Shown in pieces: positions 1-6,762 of a DNA stretch of 9,021 bases. The position numbers and the translations under genes were made by a program. This DNA is from Propionibacteriales bacterium (lineage in GTDB: Bacteria > Actinomycetota > Actinomycetes > Propionibacteriales > Propionibacteriaceae). Position 1 is the stretch's first letter. Each line of letters begins with the position of its first letter. The stretch lies in contig JAKDKP010000054.1 of assembly GCA_030453285.1 (NCBI GenBank), positions 1 to 9,021 on the forward strand, in the 5' to 3' direction. The notes under the pieces were generated by a model that saw nothing but the letters and a program-made list of their open reading frames with translations, was not told the DNA's origin and did no database searches.

Positions 1-1832
1 GACGGGGAAGTCCTTTCCGTGGCTTCACTGTCTCCATTATTCCCGGGACGAATCAACTCTCGCACCTCCGATGTCACGCTGATGGGCCAGCGCACGCTGG
101 TTGATTCGAGCGGAATCCCGTAGTTATCCGCCCAGTCGTTGGCGATGTAGTCCCGATATTCGTCGGGCTGACTGGTCAGACGCACTTCCCACACCCACGT
201 CACAAACCCCGCATGAGGGTGCGCCACCGGCGGTGACGTGTAGGTGCCGGGGCCGGTCGCGGTAACCTGCACCTCACCGATCACCGTTGCGTCAGAGGCC
301 ACGCCCGGCTGCTCGAGGGGCGGCAGCGTGCCGGGCACTTGGTAGGCGGTGCCATCGAGGACTGCGGGGATGTAGTCGCCGTCGATTCGCAGCCACGCCC
401 CATTCGTGGATGACACGGTGATCGTGTCGGTCACCTCATCACCAGGGAGCGCGAGCCGTGCATCGGTTTTCGAGACGGCTCCGGGCTGGAACGGAGTCAC
501 GTGAGTTTCTGCGACCCGACCAAACCAGTCGGTGAACGATCCACGAATGTACTTCCCGCTGTCACCCTGTGCGGTTTTATCGATGCCCCACACCCACGTG
601 TAAAACCCAGACTCGGTCGCGGTGAGGGAACCGGCAGAGGCGTACTCGCCGGTTCCCCGATTCAACACCAGTGTCTCGGTGCCCACGACCGGAGCGCCAT
701 CGGGGACTGATTCTGACTCGGCGGGCTGTTCATCAAACGGGCCGTAGAGCGTGCCCTGGGCAGTCAGCGGAACCGGGCTGCCATCAACATGGATCCACGA
801 GCCGACGCCAACCGTCGACACGGTGAGCATGTCGGTGAAGCTGTCACCTTCGGCCACGTACTTTGCGGCGACTTGGGTGCCGATCACGGGCTGGAAATCC
901 AGCGCAATCCACAGCGTCTGCGCAGTCGCGGTCACCGCTGCGGGTGTCCCATTTGCAAGGAGCCGCTGCTGCCCGGGTGTCTCATACAGATTCACCCGAG
1001 CACCGAGCCCGACACCGCTGTACGACGCGGACGCGGTCACCCGATATTCAGGTACACCGGCGGCTGGTTTCCCCACGATCGGGTACGTGCCGGTTCCTAG
1101 CGCTTTTGAGGTGGTGCCGTCGATGAAGGTCGCATCCGTGAGCACCACGCTCCCATTCAGCGCCGTTGGTGACACATTGACGGTGAGGGTGCCGTTGTAT
1201 TGATCGGCCATCGAGATCACCACATCCACGGATGGGTTCACCGCATGATTCGCATTCGCGTCGGCATACATCGTGGCGAGGTTTGCCAACACGGTCGACT
1301 GGTGCGCGGCCGGTACCCGGGTGAGCGCCCACGACTGTCCGCCCTGAGCTTGATATGTCACGGGGTCGGCTTCGGCCCACACATACATTTGCACCGCTGC
1401 GGTGATGTCGGGGTTGGTGGAGTCGCCCCACTTCGCCATCACATAGTTCAACTTCGCAAGCGTCGTCGGTGACAGCTGCTGCCCGGTGTAACTCGTCAGG
1501 TCAGTGACCGTCGTTGGCCCGCTCGTCATATTCCACGGCGCGGGCGCTCCCGCATCCATGCAATACACCTGGCGACCATCAGACTCGGCGATGAACGCCC
1601 CGACCGTGCCGGTCGTGTTGAGGTCGCCGTGGCCTGGCCCGACCGAGGCCGCCGATGCGGGCCCTGCGGCGATGACGCCGCCAGTGACGAGCACCGCCGT
1701 TGCGGCGAGTAGGCCACCGAACTGCCGTACGCGGTGCCGGAACCGGTGTCGTGGACTCCCAGGCACATCGCCCGGGTCCCGGGATATTGGGGATGATTGA
1801 GATCGCATTCCATACCTCTTTCTGCACCACAT
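1..1832 (-). CDS. Secreted repeat-containing surface protein with putative thioester (TED/TQXA-like) domain, 3' end outside window
   Basis: The minus-strand frame stays open for 610 codons and leaves the window before any stop. I chose ATG 1832 because AGGAGG lies 10 bases upstream; GTG 1835 (7 bases) and ATG 1808 (behind AGAGG) are alternatives. Residues 1-61 form a long basic N-region, a hydrophobic core (about 38-57) and an ASA cleavage site at 59-61. Residues ~65-203 contain VYCMD (Cys91) and AAVQMYVW (Gln148). This Cys/Gln pairing resembles Gram-positive thioester adhesion domains. Two homologous repeats follow at about 316-420 and 455-553, each opening with a D-x-(I/L)-TV strand, then a W-hydrophobic-D-G turn, a 'GTLYGP'/'GTLPPL' segment and ending in (Y/V)TWVW. 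The mature protein is acidic and Thr/Ser-rich, so it is an extracellular, probably wall- or membrane-anchored adhesin; any sortase motif would lie beyond the left edge. The secreted repeat protein is clear; the thioester is inference. Confidence 0.8.
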   Translation of the reverse strand, partial: MWCRKRYGMRSQSSPISRDPGDVPGSPRHRFRHRVRQFGGLLAATAVLVTGGVIAAGPASAASVGPGHGDLNTTGTVGAFIAESDGRQVYCMDAGAPAPWNMTSGPTTVTDLTSYTGQQLSPTTLAKLNYVMAKWGDSTNPDITAAVQMYVWAEADPVTYQAQGGQSWALTRVPAAHQSTVLANLATMYADANANHAVNPSVDVVISMADQYNGTLTVNVSPTALNGSVVLTDATFIDGTTSKALGTGTYPIVGKPAAGVPEYRVTASASYSGVGLGARVNLYETPGQQRLLANGTPAAVTATAQTLWIALDFQPVIGTQVAAKYVAEGDSFTDMLTVSTVGVGSWIHVDGSPVPLTAQGTLYGPFDEQPAESESVPDGAPVVGTETLVLNRGTGEYASAGSLTATESGFYTWVWGIDKTAQGDSGKYIRGSFTDWFGRVAETHVTPFQPGAVSKTDARLALPGDEVTDTITVSSTNGAWLRIDGDYIPAVLDGTAYQVPGTLPPLEQPGVASDATVIGEVQVTATGPGTYTSPPVAHPHAGFVTWVWEVRLTSQPDEYRDYIANDWADNYGIPLESTSVRWPISVTSEVRELIRPGNNGDSEATERTSP

Positions 1833-2113
1833 CACGTGGTTGCCTCCTGGTGAGACGGCAGCAACCCCAGACCGAGGTACCGCCAGCAGACAGGTACGAC
1901 CCCGCCCAGCACGGCAGGCTCGACCGGCCAAGAACCGCAGCCCTACCGGAAATGCCGGCGACCGCGTAGAATCAGTGGTGGCAGGAAAAACCACACGCCG
2001 AGTCGAGCCCCAGGGTTTCGGCAACGCAGACCGCCCAGAGCATCGGGCACTCACCCACACAGGACCAGCCACACCAGCTCGATACTCCTGTGCGTGAAAG
2101 TGAGACCCCGACC
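1833..2113. other. Divergent intergenic region between surface protein and small membrane protein
   Basis: This 281-base gap separates the minus-strand surface protein from the plus-strand membrane protein. It holds the AGGAGG ribosome site of the surface gene (just above 1835, minus strand). On the plus strand there is a TAGAAT -10-like hexamer at 1967-1972 without a good -35. A 39-codon frame (1978-2097) starts 6 bases after that hexamer and overlaps the start region of the membrane gene; see the findings. The longer reading frames across this stretch have no recognisable protein character. Confidence 0.5.
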
Positions 2114-2563
2114 ATGCTGATCAGCCGCTTATGGAATGCCAGCATCCGCACCCGCGTGTTCCTGCGCCGGTGGATGCCAACGAACATCCTCCTCGACAAA
2201 ATCCGCACCCGGCGCGGCCTAAAATGGGGTCTCCCCGCGATGCTCCTCGGCGGCGTCTACCTCTTCGCCGCCGTCTCCTGCACCATTCTCATTGGGCACG
2301 GGTGGAGCGAATGGCTCTACCTGGCCTTCTTTCTCTTCCTGTGGAATGCGCTGAAATTCATCCTCATGGGACCCATCAGCGTCGTCCTCCTGGCTCGCGT
2401 CCGGTACCAGGAAGCACGCGTCCGCCGCCACAGCAAACGAGCTGCAGTATATTGGGAAACGGTAGGGTCTGCTGAGGCTTTGGTTGAGTCAAGGAGTCAG
2501 CCAAACAGCAGACCCAGCTGGCCAATGCCGATCCCCAGGAATCACAACCTCAATCCCGAGTAG
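2114..2563 (+). CDS. Small two-helix membrane protein (mobile-element associated family, WNALKF signature)
   Basis: A 149-residue protein if started at ATG 2114, which has a GAAAGTGAG purine stretch upstream; GTG 2090 would add 8 residues. The N-terminus is very basic ([17 protein letters not shown] at ~11-39). Helix 1 spans ~40-60 and helix 2 ~67-93. Helix 2 carries W77-N-A-L-K-F82 and M85-G-P-x-S89, followed by an Arg-rich tail ([11 protein letters not shown]). From memory, such proteins occur in actinobacterial integrative elements beside conjugation genes and are sometimes called 'sulfate permease' in annotation, a label with no visible support here. The last ~15 codons are antisense to the dprA remnant and a large inverted repeat covers residues ~118-134, so the original C-terminus may have been lost and replaced by readthrough. 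Function unknown. Confidence 0.75.
   Translation: MLISRLWNASIRTRVFLRRWMPTNILLDKIRTRRGLKWGLPAMLLGGVYLFAAVSCTILIGHGWSEWLYLAFFLFLWNALKFILMGPISVVLLARVRYQEARVRRHSKRAAVYWETVGSAEALVESRSQPNSRPSWPMPIPRNHNLNPE
2465..2515. repeat. Long bulged inverted repeat at a gene-fragment junction
   Basis: Outer arms GGGTCTGCT (2465-2473) and AGCAGACCC (2507-2515) are perfectly complementary. Inner arms TTTGGTTGA (2479-2487) and TCAGCCAAA (2497-2505) pair at 8 of 9 positions, with a G-T wobble at the ninth. The 5' side has a 5-base bulge (2474-2478) and the 3' side a single base (2506); the loop is 2488-2496. There is no T tract. The right edge touches the last recognisable DprA codon (2516 on the minus strand). 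It could be a terminator, a recombination or transposon end, or a DNA hairpin used in transfer. Confidence 0.6.
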
Positions 2564-2811
2564 TTCCACCTGTCGGAGCTGTTCTGTCACGGACTCCGCA
2601 GAAACTCTCGGAGTGAGCCGTTCCCGCCACATCGTGCCGTCCACCCGACCGAGGACAGGAACCGTATTCTCGGTTTCAAGGAGCCGGATCGTCTCACCTG
2701 CATCCACTCGTGTAAGGAGCCGTCCAGTCGTGGAATCGTTCGGCTCCGCAATCATTGACAGCACCATCCGCGCCGTGTGCTCGTCGGTCGCCAGATCAGT
2801 CTCGTTTTCAT
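2489..2811 (-). pseudogene. dprA: dprA remnant: N-terminal fragment, frameshifted start, 3' end deleted
   Basis: The open frame from 2767 (92 residues) reads like the N-terminal domain of DprA, which binds incoming single-stranded DNA. It has VLSMIAEPND, then GRLLTRVDAGETIRLL, WRERL, and finally [15 protein letters not shown], matching the usual 'lG..(v/f)(v/c)PGD..WP' block. Homology stops at ~2516 and is replaced by eight unrelated residues and a stop. The Rossmann-fold core of a ~300-400-residue DprA is missing. Upstream, ATG 2811 has a good ribosome site (GAGAGGA, about 7 bases away) but is out of frame. One extra A in the AAAA run (2805-2808) would join it in frame to give MKNETDLATDEHTAR before the MVLS start. 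So it is broken at both ends. It lies on the same strand as, and just downstream of, the truncated membrane-gene copy. Not functional as DprA. Confidence 0.65.
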
Positions 2812-2874
2812 GAGCTGGTCCTCTCGGTTGAAGTCACCGAGAAGGTGCGCTTAGCGGCGCACCGGGCAGACGCC

Positions 2875-3135
2875 TCAGGCCGCGGACAAGAGAACCTTGT
2901 GCTCGTTGCGACGGGTGCGCGATTCACGTGCACCTACCCGAAGTAAAAGAACAGCGCTGACCGGCCCCATGATGACAAACTTCAAGGCATTCCAGCAGCA
3001 CAACAACACCAGCGAATACAGCCAGGCAGGCCCGCCGTCTGCGATCAGACTCCGCTTCCAACTTTGTCGTACCCGAATCGCGCAGGCCCTGATTCTGCCG
3101 CGCAATGACTGGAGACCGGCTCCACCCCTGTACAC
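2875..3135 (-). pseudogene. Truncated second copy of the WNALKF membrane protein
   Basis: An 86-residue frame from GTG 3135, with no ribosome site that I can see. From residue 30 (base ~3048) onward it aligns with the second half of the plus-strand protein at 2114-2563. The shared pattern is LI..G...WLY, then WNALKF..MGP.S.VLL.RV...E.R.RR. The first 29 residues do not resemble the [10 protein letters not shown]...helix 1 half, and I found that half in no other frame upstream. Helix 1 is therefore missing, most simply through a deletion or rearrangement. The copy points opposite to the intact gene and is followed on its own strand by the dprA remnant, so the pair looks like part of a decayed second mobile-element module. 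A short single-helix protein could still be made, but I see no translation signal for it. Confidence 0.55.
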
Positions 3136-3247
3136 CGAAGTGGCATCGTCTTAGCCGGGATTTCTCCTGCGCGTCCCCGCCGTCGGGCCAGACGCACAGT
3201 AAACCTCGCTCCAGGTAGCGCTCCACGTGATATCTGCCGCGGAATGT

Positions 3248-3268
3248 GAGCAGTCGAGGGGACTGCTC
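3248..3268 (-). terminator. Hairpin just after the lipoprotein stop
   Basis: GAGCAGTC (3248-3255) and GACTGCTC (3261-3268) form a perfect 8-bp stem with a 5-base loop. It begins 3 bases after the TAA of the minus-strand lipoprotein gene. No T run follows in that direction, so this is a terminator-like hairpin rather than a classical intrinsic terminator. It could also protect the 3' end of the mRNA. Confidence 0.45.
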
Positions 3269-3271
3269 GGG

Positions 3272-3766
3272 TTACGATGCCTGGCGAAGCTGAGTCCTCT
3301 CAGCTATAAGCGCAGCCTGCACTCCGTCAGCGGCACACTGCGGCCCGTTGGGGTAGGTTGGTTCTGGCATGACAATGGTCATATCGTGGAATACTTGCGT
3401 GCCTGCACTGTCGTGGAGAGTCACAGCTACCTCGACCTCTGCCGCTGGTAATTCTGGCATTTCCGCAAAGCCGTGCTTTCCACCGGCCGGAACCTGTTTT
3501 GCCGAGCAACTGTCATCCGGTTCGGGACCGGTGCAGTCCTGCGGCTCGGATGTCAAGGATGGCAGCAATTCTATTGCGGGACTGTAGCATTCACCGTCCC
3601 AGCAGACCTGCATATCCACCTGCGTGGCGGTTGTGGCAAGAGGCGCGGCAATCTCGAGGCTGAGCCCGGCCGGTGACCCGATCGCAGTGCACTGAGGCGT
3701 TTCGGCGGCGCACCCGGCCAGAGCGAGCATCGCTGCGCCTGTCACAAAAATCCTCCATCGATCCAT
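3272..3766 (-). CDS. Conserved-type hypothetical lipoprotein
   Basis: A 164-residue product from ATG 3766. The N-terminus MDRWRIF, a hydrophobic stretch and the lipobox LALAGC give a lipid-modified Cys at residue 19, so it is exported and anchored on the outer face of the membrane. The frame could open at ATG 3826, but that would place 20 residues before the signal and bury the palindrome 3807-3828 in coding sequence; the internal ATG gives a normal signal. GAGG lies only 2 bases before ATG 3766, which is short. The mature part has CTAIGSPAG, VCWDGEC, a DCTGPEPDDSC loop and a late YPNGPQC, so several Cys may pair, and it is rich in beta-strand-like segments. Similar small lipoproteins occur in Actinobacteria without known function. 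It diverges from tetR and may share its operator. Confidence 0.75.
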   Translation of the reverse strand: MDRWRIFVTGAAMLALAGCAAETPQCTAIGSPAGLSLEIAAPLATTATQVDMQVCWDGECYSPAIELLPSLTSEPQDCTGPEPDDSCSAKQVPAGGKHGFAEMPELPAAEVEVAVTLHDSAGTQVFHDMTIVMPEPTYPNGPQCAADGVQAALIAERTQLRQAS

Positions 3767-3802
3767 GTCCTCAATGATATATACCCGTTGGAGCCCAGCA
3801 AC

Positions 3803-3838
3803 TTGATTATGAGAGTCAACTCTCATAACCTAGTAAGG
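3803..3838 (+). promoter_or_regulatory. Predicted tetR promoter giving a leaderless transcript
   Basis: TTGATT (3803-3808) and TAACCT (3826-3831) are separated by 17 bases. The expected start of transcription, about 7 bases further on, falls on the GTG at 3838. No Shine-Dalgarno sequence precedes that GTG. The -10 match is modest. A second small dyad, GTAAGG (3833-3838) / CCTTAC (3843-3848), straddles the start codon. Confidence 0.4.
3807..3828. promoter_or_regulatory. Near-perfect palindrome, likely TetR operator
   Basis: Arms TTATGAGAGT (3807-3816) and ACTCTCATAA (3819-3828) are exact reverse complements around a central CA. The site lies 10 bases before the tetR start and between the divergent lipoprotein and tetR genes. 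A palindrome of this size beside a TetR-family gene is the usual autoregulatory operator. It fills the spacer of the predicted tetR promoter, so a bound repressor would block polymerase. Confidence 0.75.
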
Positions 3839-4563
3839 TGACCCTTACCAATCAAGTATCGGATCGTCCTGCGAAGCGTGGCCCAGGCCGCCCCCAGGCG
3901 TTGGCCGGGGATGCGATCGCGGAAGCCGTGCTGGCGACCGGATTCACGGGCCTGACCTTCGCCGCTGTGGCAGGCCGCCTCGGCGTGGGGCAGGCGACAC
4001 TCTACCGGCACGCGGCGAACCGGGACGAGCTGGTGCGGCTGGGCCTGGACCTGGCGCTGCGGCGAACCAAATGGCCAGACCTCGACGGATCCTGGCGGCC
4101 ACTGCTGGAACGCTGGGCACTCGCATCCTGGCACGCCTGGGAAGCACACCCCGGGGCGGTGCTGGAAGCAACACGGGGCGTGATCCCGGCATCCATGATC
4201 CAGCTGTCCGACCGCGTCGGTGTAGCCTTGGTGAATCGGGGCTTCACGCCCCGCAACGCGGTGCTCGCCGTAGACCTGGTGTTCGATCTCGTAGCCGACA
4301 GCCGCCGCGGCGTCGAGACGCTGGCAGGGGCACTGGAAGCGGAGTTTCTGCCCGTGCGACAGACGATGGAGCGCCATTGGTCGGCGCATCGCGATTCGAC
4401 ACACGGCGACTCGGACCACCTCGGCGTCGATGAGGTGACTGCGCAGTTGAGGGACGAGATGGTCCGGGCGATTCGGGAGGAGCCGGTGGTGTGGTTCCGC
4501 GGCAAGCTGCGCATCGTCCTGACCGGCATCGAACAGGAGCTCGCACCCGGGGCTCGCCCATGA
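3838..4563 (+). CDS. TetR/AcrR-family transcriptional repressor
   Basis: A 241-residue protein. After a basic KRGPGRP stretch (13-19) comes a standard TetR DNA-binding domain: AIAEAVLATGFTGLTFAAVAGRLGV with the recognition helix around GQATLYRHAANRDELV (to ~66). The remaining ~170 residues are the all-helical ligand-binding and dimer domain, too variable to name a ligand. It starts at GTG 3838, apparently without a leader. The gene sits directly behind a 22-bp palindrome and 37 bases ahead of an MFS exporter, with an alpha/beta hydrolase after that. The likely role is to repress itself and the exporter-hydrolase genes, perhaps also the divergent lipoprotein, until a small molecule binds. The family call is certain; the ligand is unknown. 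Confidence 0.92.
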   Translation: MTLTNQVSDRPAKRGPGRPQALAGDAIAEAVLATGFTGLTFAAVAGRLGVGQATLYRHAANRDELVRLGLDLALRRTKWPDLDGSWRPLLERWALASWHAWEAHPGAVLEATRGVIPASMIQLSDRVGVALVNRGFTPRNAVLAVDLVFDLVADSRRGVETLAGALEAEFLPVRQTMERHWSAHRDSTHGDSDHLGVDEVTAQLRDEMVRAIREEPVVWFRGKLRIVLTGIEQELAPGARP

Positions 4564-4600
4564 CCCGATCCCTGAGTCAAGGAGTGAAGGACCCCTCCAG

Positions 4601-5875
4601 ATGACCGAACCTCGCATCGGCCCTGCCAACGCGGCCCAGCAGCGGACGCAGATTCCGCTGCTGCTGACCGGGGTGTTCCTCGCCTACCTCGGTCAGATGA
4701 CTCTCAACCCGATCATCGCGCCGTTGTCACGCGAGGTAGGGCTGGCCGAATGGCAGATCGGTGTCACCATCAGCGTCGCGGCGGTCATGGTCGTCGCGAC
4801 CAGCCAGTTCTGGGGCCGACGCTCTCAGTCGTGGGGGCGCAAGCCCGTGCTCGTGGCCGCGTTCACCTTGGGCACCGTCGCGATGACACTGTTCGCGGTG
4901 CTTGCGCAGCTCGGGATGAGCGGCCTGGTCACCGGTACCACCCTGTTCCTGTGGTTCGTCCTACTGCGCGGGATCGGATTCGGCACAGCTCTGGCGGCGG
5001 TACCACCCACCGCTCAGGCATACATCGCCGACGTCACAACGGATGAGACGGCCAGGGTCAAGGGCATGGCCGGGGTCGGCGCTGTGCAGGGGGTCGCTAT
5101 GATCGGCGGCTCCGTCCTGGGCGGCGTGCTGTCCGCCGCGGGGCTCATCACCCCGCTCATCGCGGTGCCCGTGCTGCTGGCTGTCGGCCTCGTGCTCCTG
5201 GCGTTCCGGCTGCGCCGCGAACCCCGCCACGAACTCATCGAACGCCCAGCCAAGGTCAGCCCCCTGGACTCGCGCATCTGGCCGTTCCTGCTCGCCGGGT
5301 TCGGCATGTTCACGGCGCTCGGCTTCATCCAGGTCATCACCGGGTTCATTGTCCAAGATCGTCTGCATCTGGACGCGGCCACCACTGGACTGGTGACCGG
5401 GGGTGCGCTGCTCGCCGCGGGAATCGGCATGGTTCTCGCCCAGGCCGCCGTCGTGCCGCGCAGCGGCTGGACCCCACCGACGCTACTGCGCGTGGGCGGA
5501 CTGATCGCCCTCGCAGGTTTCGCGCTGCTCGTCCCCGATATCGGGCCGGTCTCATTGTTCCTCGCGATCCTGCTCATCGGTTTCGGTCTGGGCACCGCCA
5601 TGCCCGGCTACACCGCCGGCCCCACGCTGCTGGTCAGCCGCGAAGAGCAAGGCGGACTCGCCGGGCTGGTCGCGGCCACCACCGGATTCACTTTCGTCAT
5701 CGCCCCCACCGCGGGCACCACTCTCTATGGCCTGTGGGCGCCCCTGCCGATCATCGTCGGCACCCTCATCATGCTCATCGTCACACTGTTCGTCCTCCTC
5801 CACCCCCGATTCCGCACCAGCACACTCCGGCCCTCCGACGCTGAGCGGGCACCGGCCGCAGCCCCGGACGTATAG
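4601..5875 (+). CDS. MFS exporter, DHA1 / TetA-like drug efflux family
   Basis: A 424-residue integral membrane protein with about 12 hydrophobic segments, the usual MFS length. ATG 4601 has AAGGA 9 bases upstream. The loop after helix 2 carries WGRRSQSWGRKPV (71-83), a motif A equivalent in which the usual Asp is Gln76. The segment PTAQAYIADVTTDETARVKGMAGVGAVQGVAMIGGSVLGG (split here only by position: ~136-175) matches the AYIAD and antiporter motif C region of DHA1 proton antiporters. The basic central loop (RLRREPRHELIERPAKV, ~203-219) separates the two six-helix halves. It presumably exports the inducer of the adjacent TetR repressor using the proton gradient. Substrate not predictable. 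It is probably co-transcribed with tetR upstream and the hydrolase 8 bases downstream. Confidence 0.92.
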   Translation: MTEPRIGPANAAQQRTQIPLLLTGVFLAYLGQMTLNPIIAPLSREVGLAEWQIGVTISVAAVMVVATSQFWGRRSQSWGRKPVLVAAFTLGTVAMTLFAVLAQLGMSGLVTGTTLFLWFVLLRGIGFGTALAAVPPTAQAYIADVTTDETARVKGMAGVGAVQGVAMIGGSVLGGVLSAAGLITPLIAVPVLLAVGLVLLAFRLRREPRHELIERPAKVSPLDSRIWPFLLAGFGMFTALGFIQVITGFIVQDRLHLDAATTGLVTGGALLAAGIGMVLAQAAVVPRSGWTPPTLLRVGGLIALAGFALLVPDIGPVSLFLAILLIGFGLGTAMPGYTAGPTLLVSREEQGGLAGLVAATTGFTFVIAPTAGTTLYGLWAPLPIIVGTLIMLIVTLFVLLHPRFRTSTLRPSDAERAPAAAPDV

Positions 5876-5883
5876 GCGGACGA

Positions 5884-6762
5884 ATGCACACCCAAGGCCG
5901 ACCGATCCAGATTCCCACCCGCGATGGACGCCACCTGTACGCGATGATGCTGCCCGGGCCCGGCGACCGGGAAGCCGAGGTGCCGACCGTCGTGTTCGAA
6001 GCCGGGTCCGCTGCGACTCGGTCTACATGGGCGCTCGTACAAACCCGGGTCGCCGAGTTCGCCCCCGCCGTCGTCTACGACCGCGCCGGCCTCGGCCGTT
6101 CCGAACCAGACCCGAGCGGTCGCACGCTGGAGAGGATGGCTGACGACCTAAATGACTTGCTTGACGGCCTCGGCGCCGGCCCGTTCATCCTCGTCGGCCA
6201 CTCCGCGGGCGGCCCCATCGTGCGCTTGGCCGCCGTCGGCCGCCCTGACCGCATCGCAGGGATCGTGCTGGTCGATCCCACCGATGAGGCCGCAGACTTC
6301 CTGTTCAAGCTGCCTTTCCGTCTCGGTGAGAAGATCGCGCTCAGCGGCGCGGCGCTGCTCGCAAGGCTGGGCCTGTTCGAGCGGATGTTCCGGTTCATCG
6401 GCGAGGGCATGCCCGACGACGTCCGCGAAGACCTGCACCAGGAGGCCTTCCTCCCCTCGGTCGTGCGCACCCAGCGCCGTCAAGCGCGCACTTTTCTTTC
6501 CGAGCTCCACGCCTGGCAGGAATATCCGCCCGAGCTGGGGGAAATCCCGGTCACGGTCATCTCCGGAGGCCTCACCACAGGCAAGGACGGAATGCCTCGC
6601 CGTGTCCGCGCCGCCTCGAATGCCGCAGCCGCCCACCGTGCCGCCCAATCCCCGCACGGGCGACACGTCATCGCCGAGCACTCCGGTCATAACGTCCCGC
6701 TCAGCGAGCCCGAACTGATCGCTGAAGAGATCAGGAGAATCGGAAGAGCCGCGCATCGGTGA
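5884..6762 (+). CDS. Alpha/beta hydrolase
   Basis: A 292-residue cytoplasmic enzyme with the alpha/beta hydrolase order. It has a first strand and turn VVFEAGSAATRSTW (36-49, oxyanion region), YDRAGLGRSEP (65-75), and the nucleophile elbow GHSAGG with Ser107. The sequence VLVDPTDE (Asp131 or Asp134) or Asp235 after IPVTVISGG supplies the acid, and the base is His269 in HSGHNVP. A helical lid region lies at ~137-215. ATG 5884 follows the exporter stop by 8 bases, with a weak GGCGGA ribosome site, so it is the last gene of the tetR-MFS operon. The family covers esterases, lactonases, amidases and epoxide or haloalkane hydrolases; nothing here fixes the substrate. The pairing suggests hydrolysis of the compound that the exporter removes. 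No signal peptide. Confidence 0.88.
   Translation: MHTQGRPIQIPTRDGRHLYAMMLPGPGDREAEVPTVVFEAGSAATRSTWALVQTRVAEFAPAVVYDRAGLGRSEPDPSGRTLERMADDLNDLLDGLGAGPFILVGHSAGGPIVRLAAVGRPDRIAGIVLVDPTDEAADFLFKLPFRLGEKIALSGAALLARLGLFERMFRFIGEGMPDDVREDLHQEAFLPSVVRTQRRQARTFLSELHAWQEYPPELGEIPVTVISGGLTTGKDGMPRRVRAASNAAAAHRAAQSPHGRHVIAEHSGHNVPLSEPELIAEEIRRIGRAAHR

Noticed and set aside
501..1472. Several plus-strand frames opposite the surface protein
   Set aside because: They are antisense to one continuous 610-codon secreted protein with signal peptide and repeats, and have no domain character of their own.
2485..4585. Identical 13-mer TGAGTCAAGGAGT at 2485-2497 and 4573-4585
   Set aside because: A repeated 13-mer is expected about by chance in 9 kb. 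The second copy lies in the ribosome-site region of the exporter, and flanks do not match.
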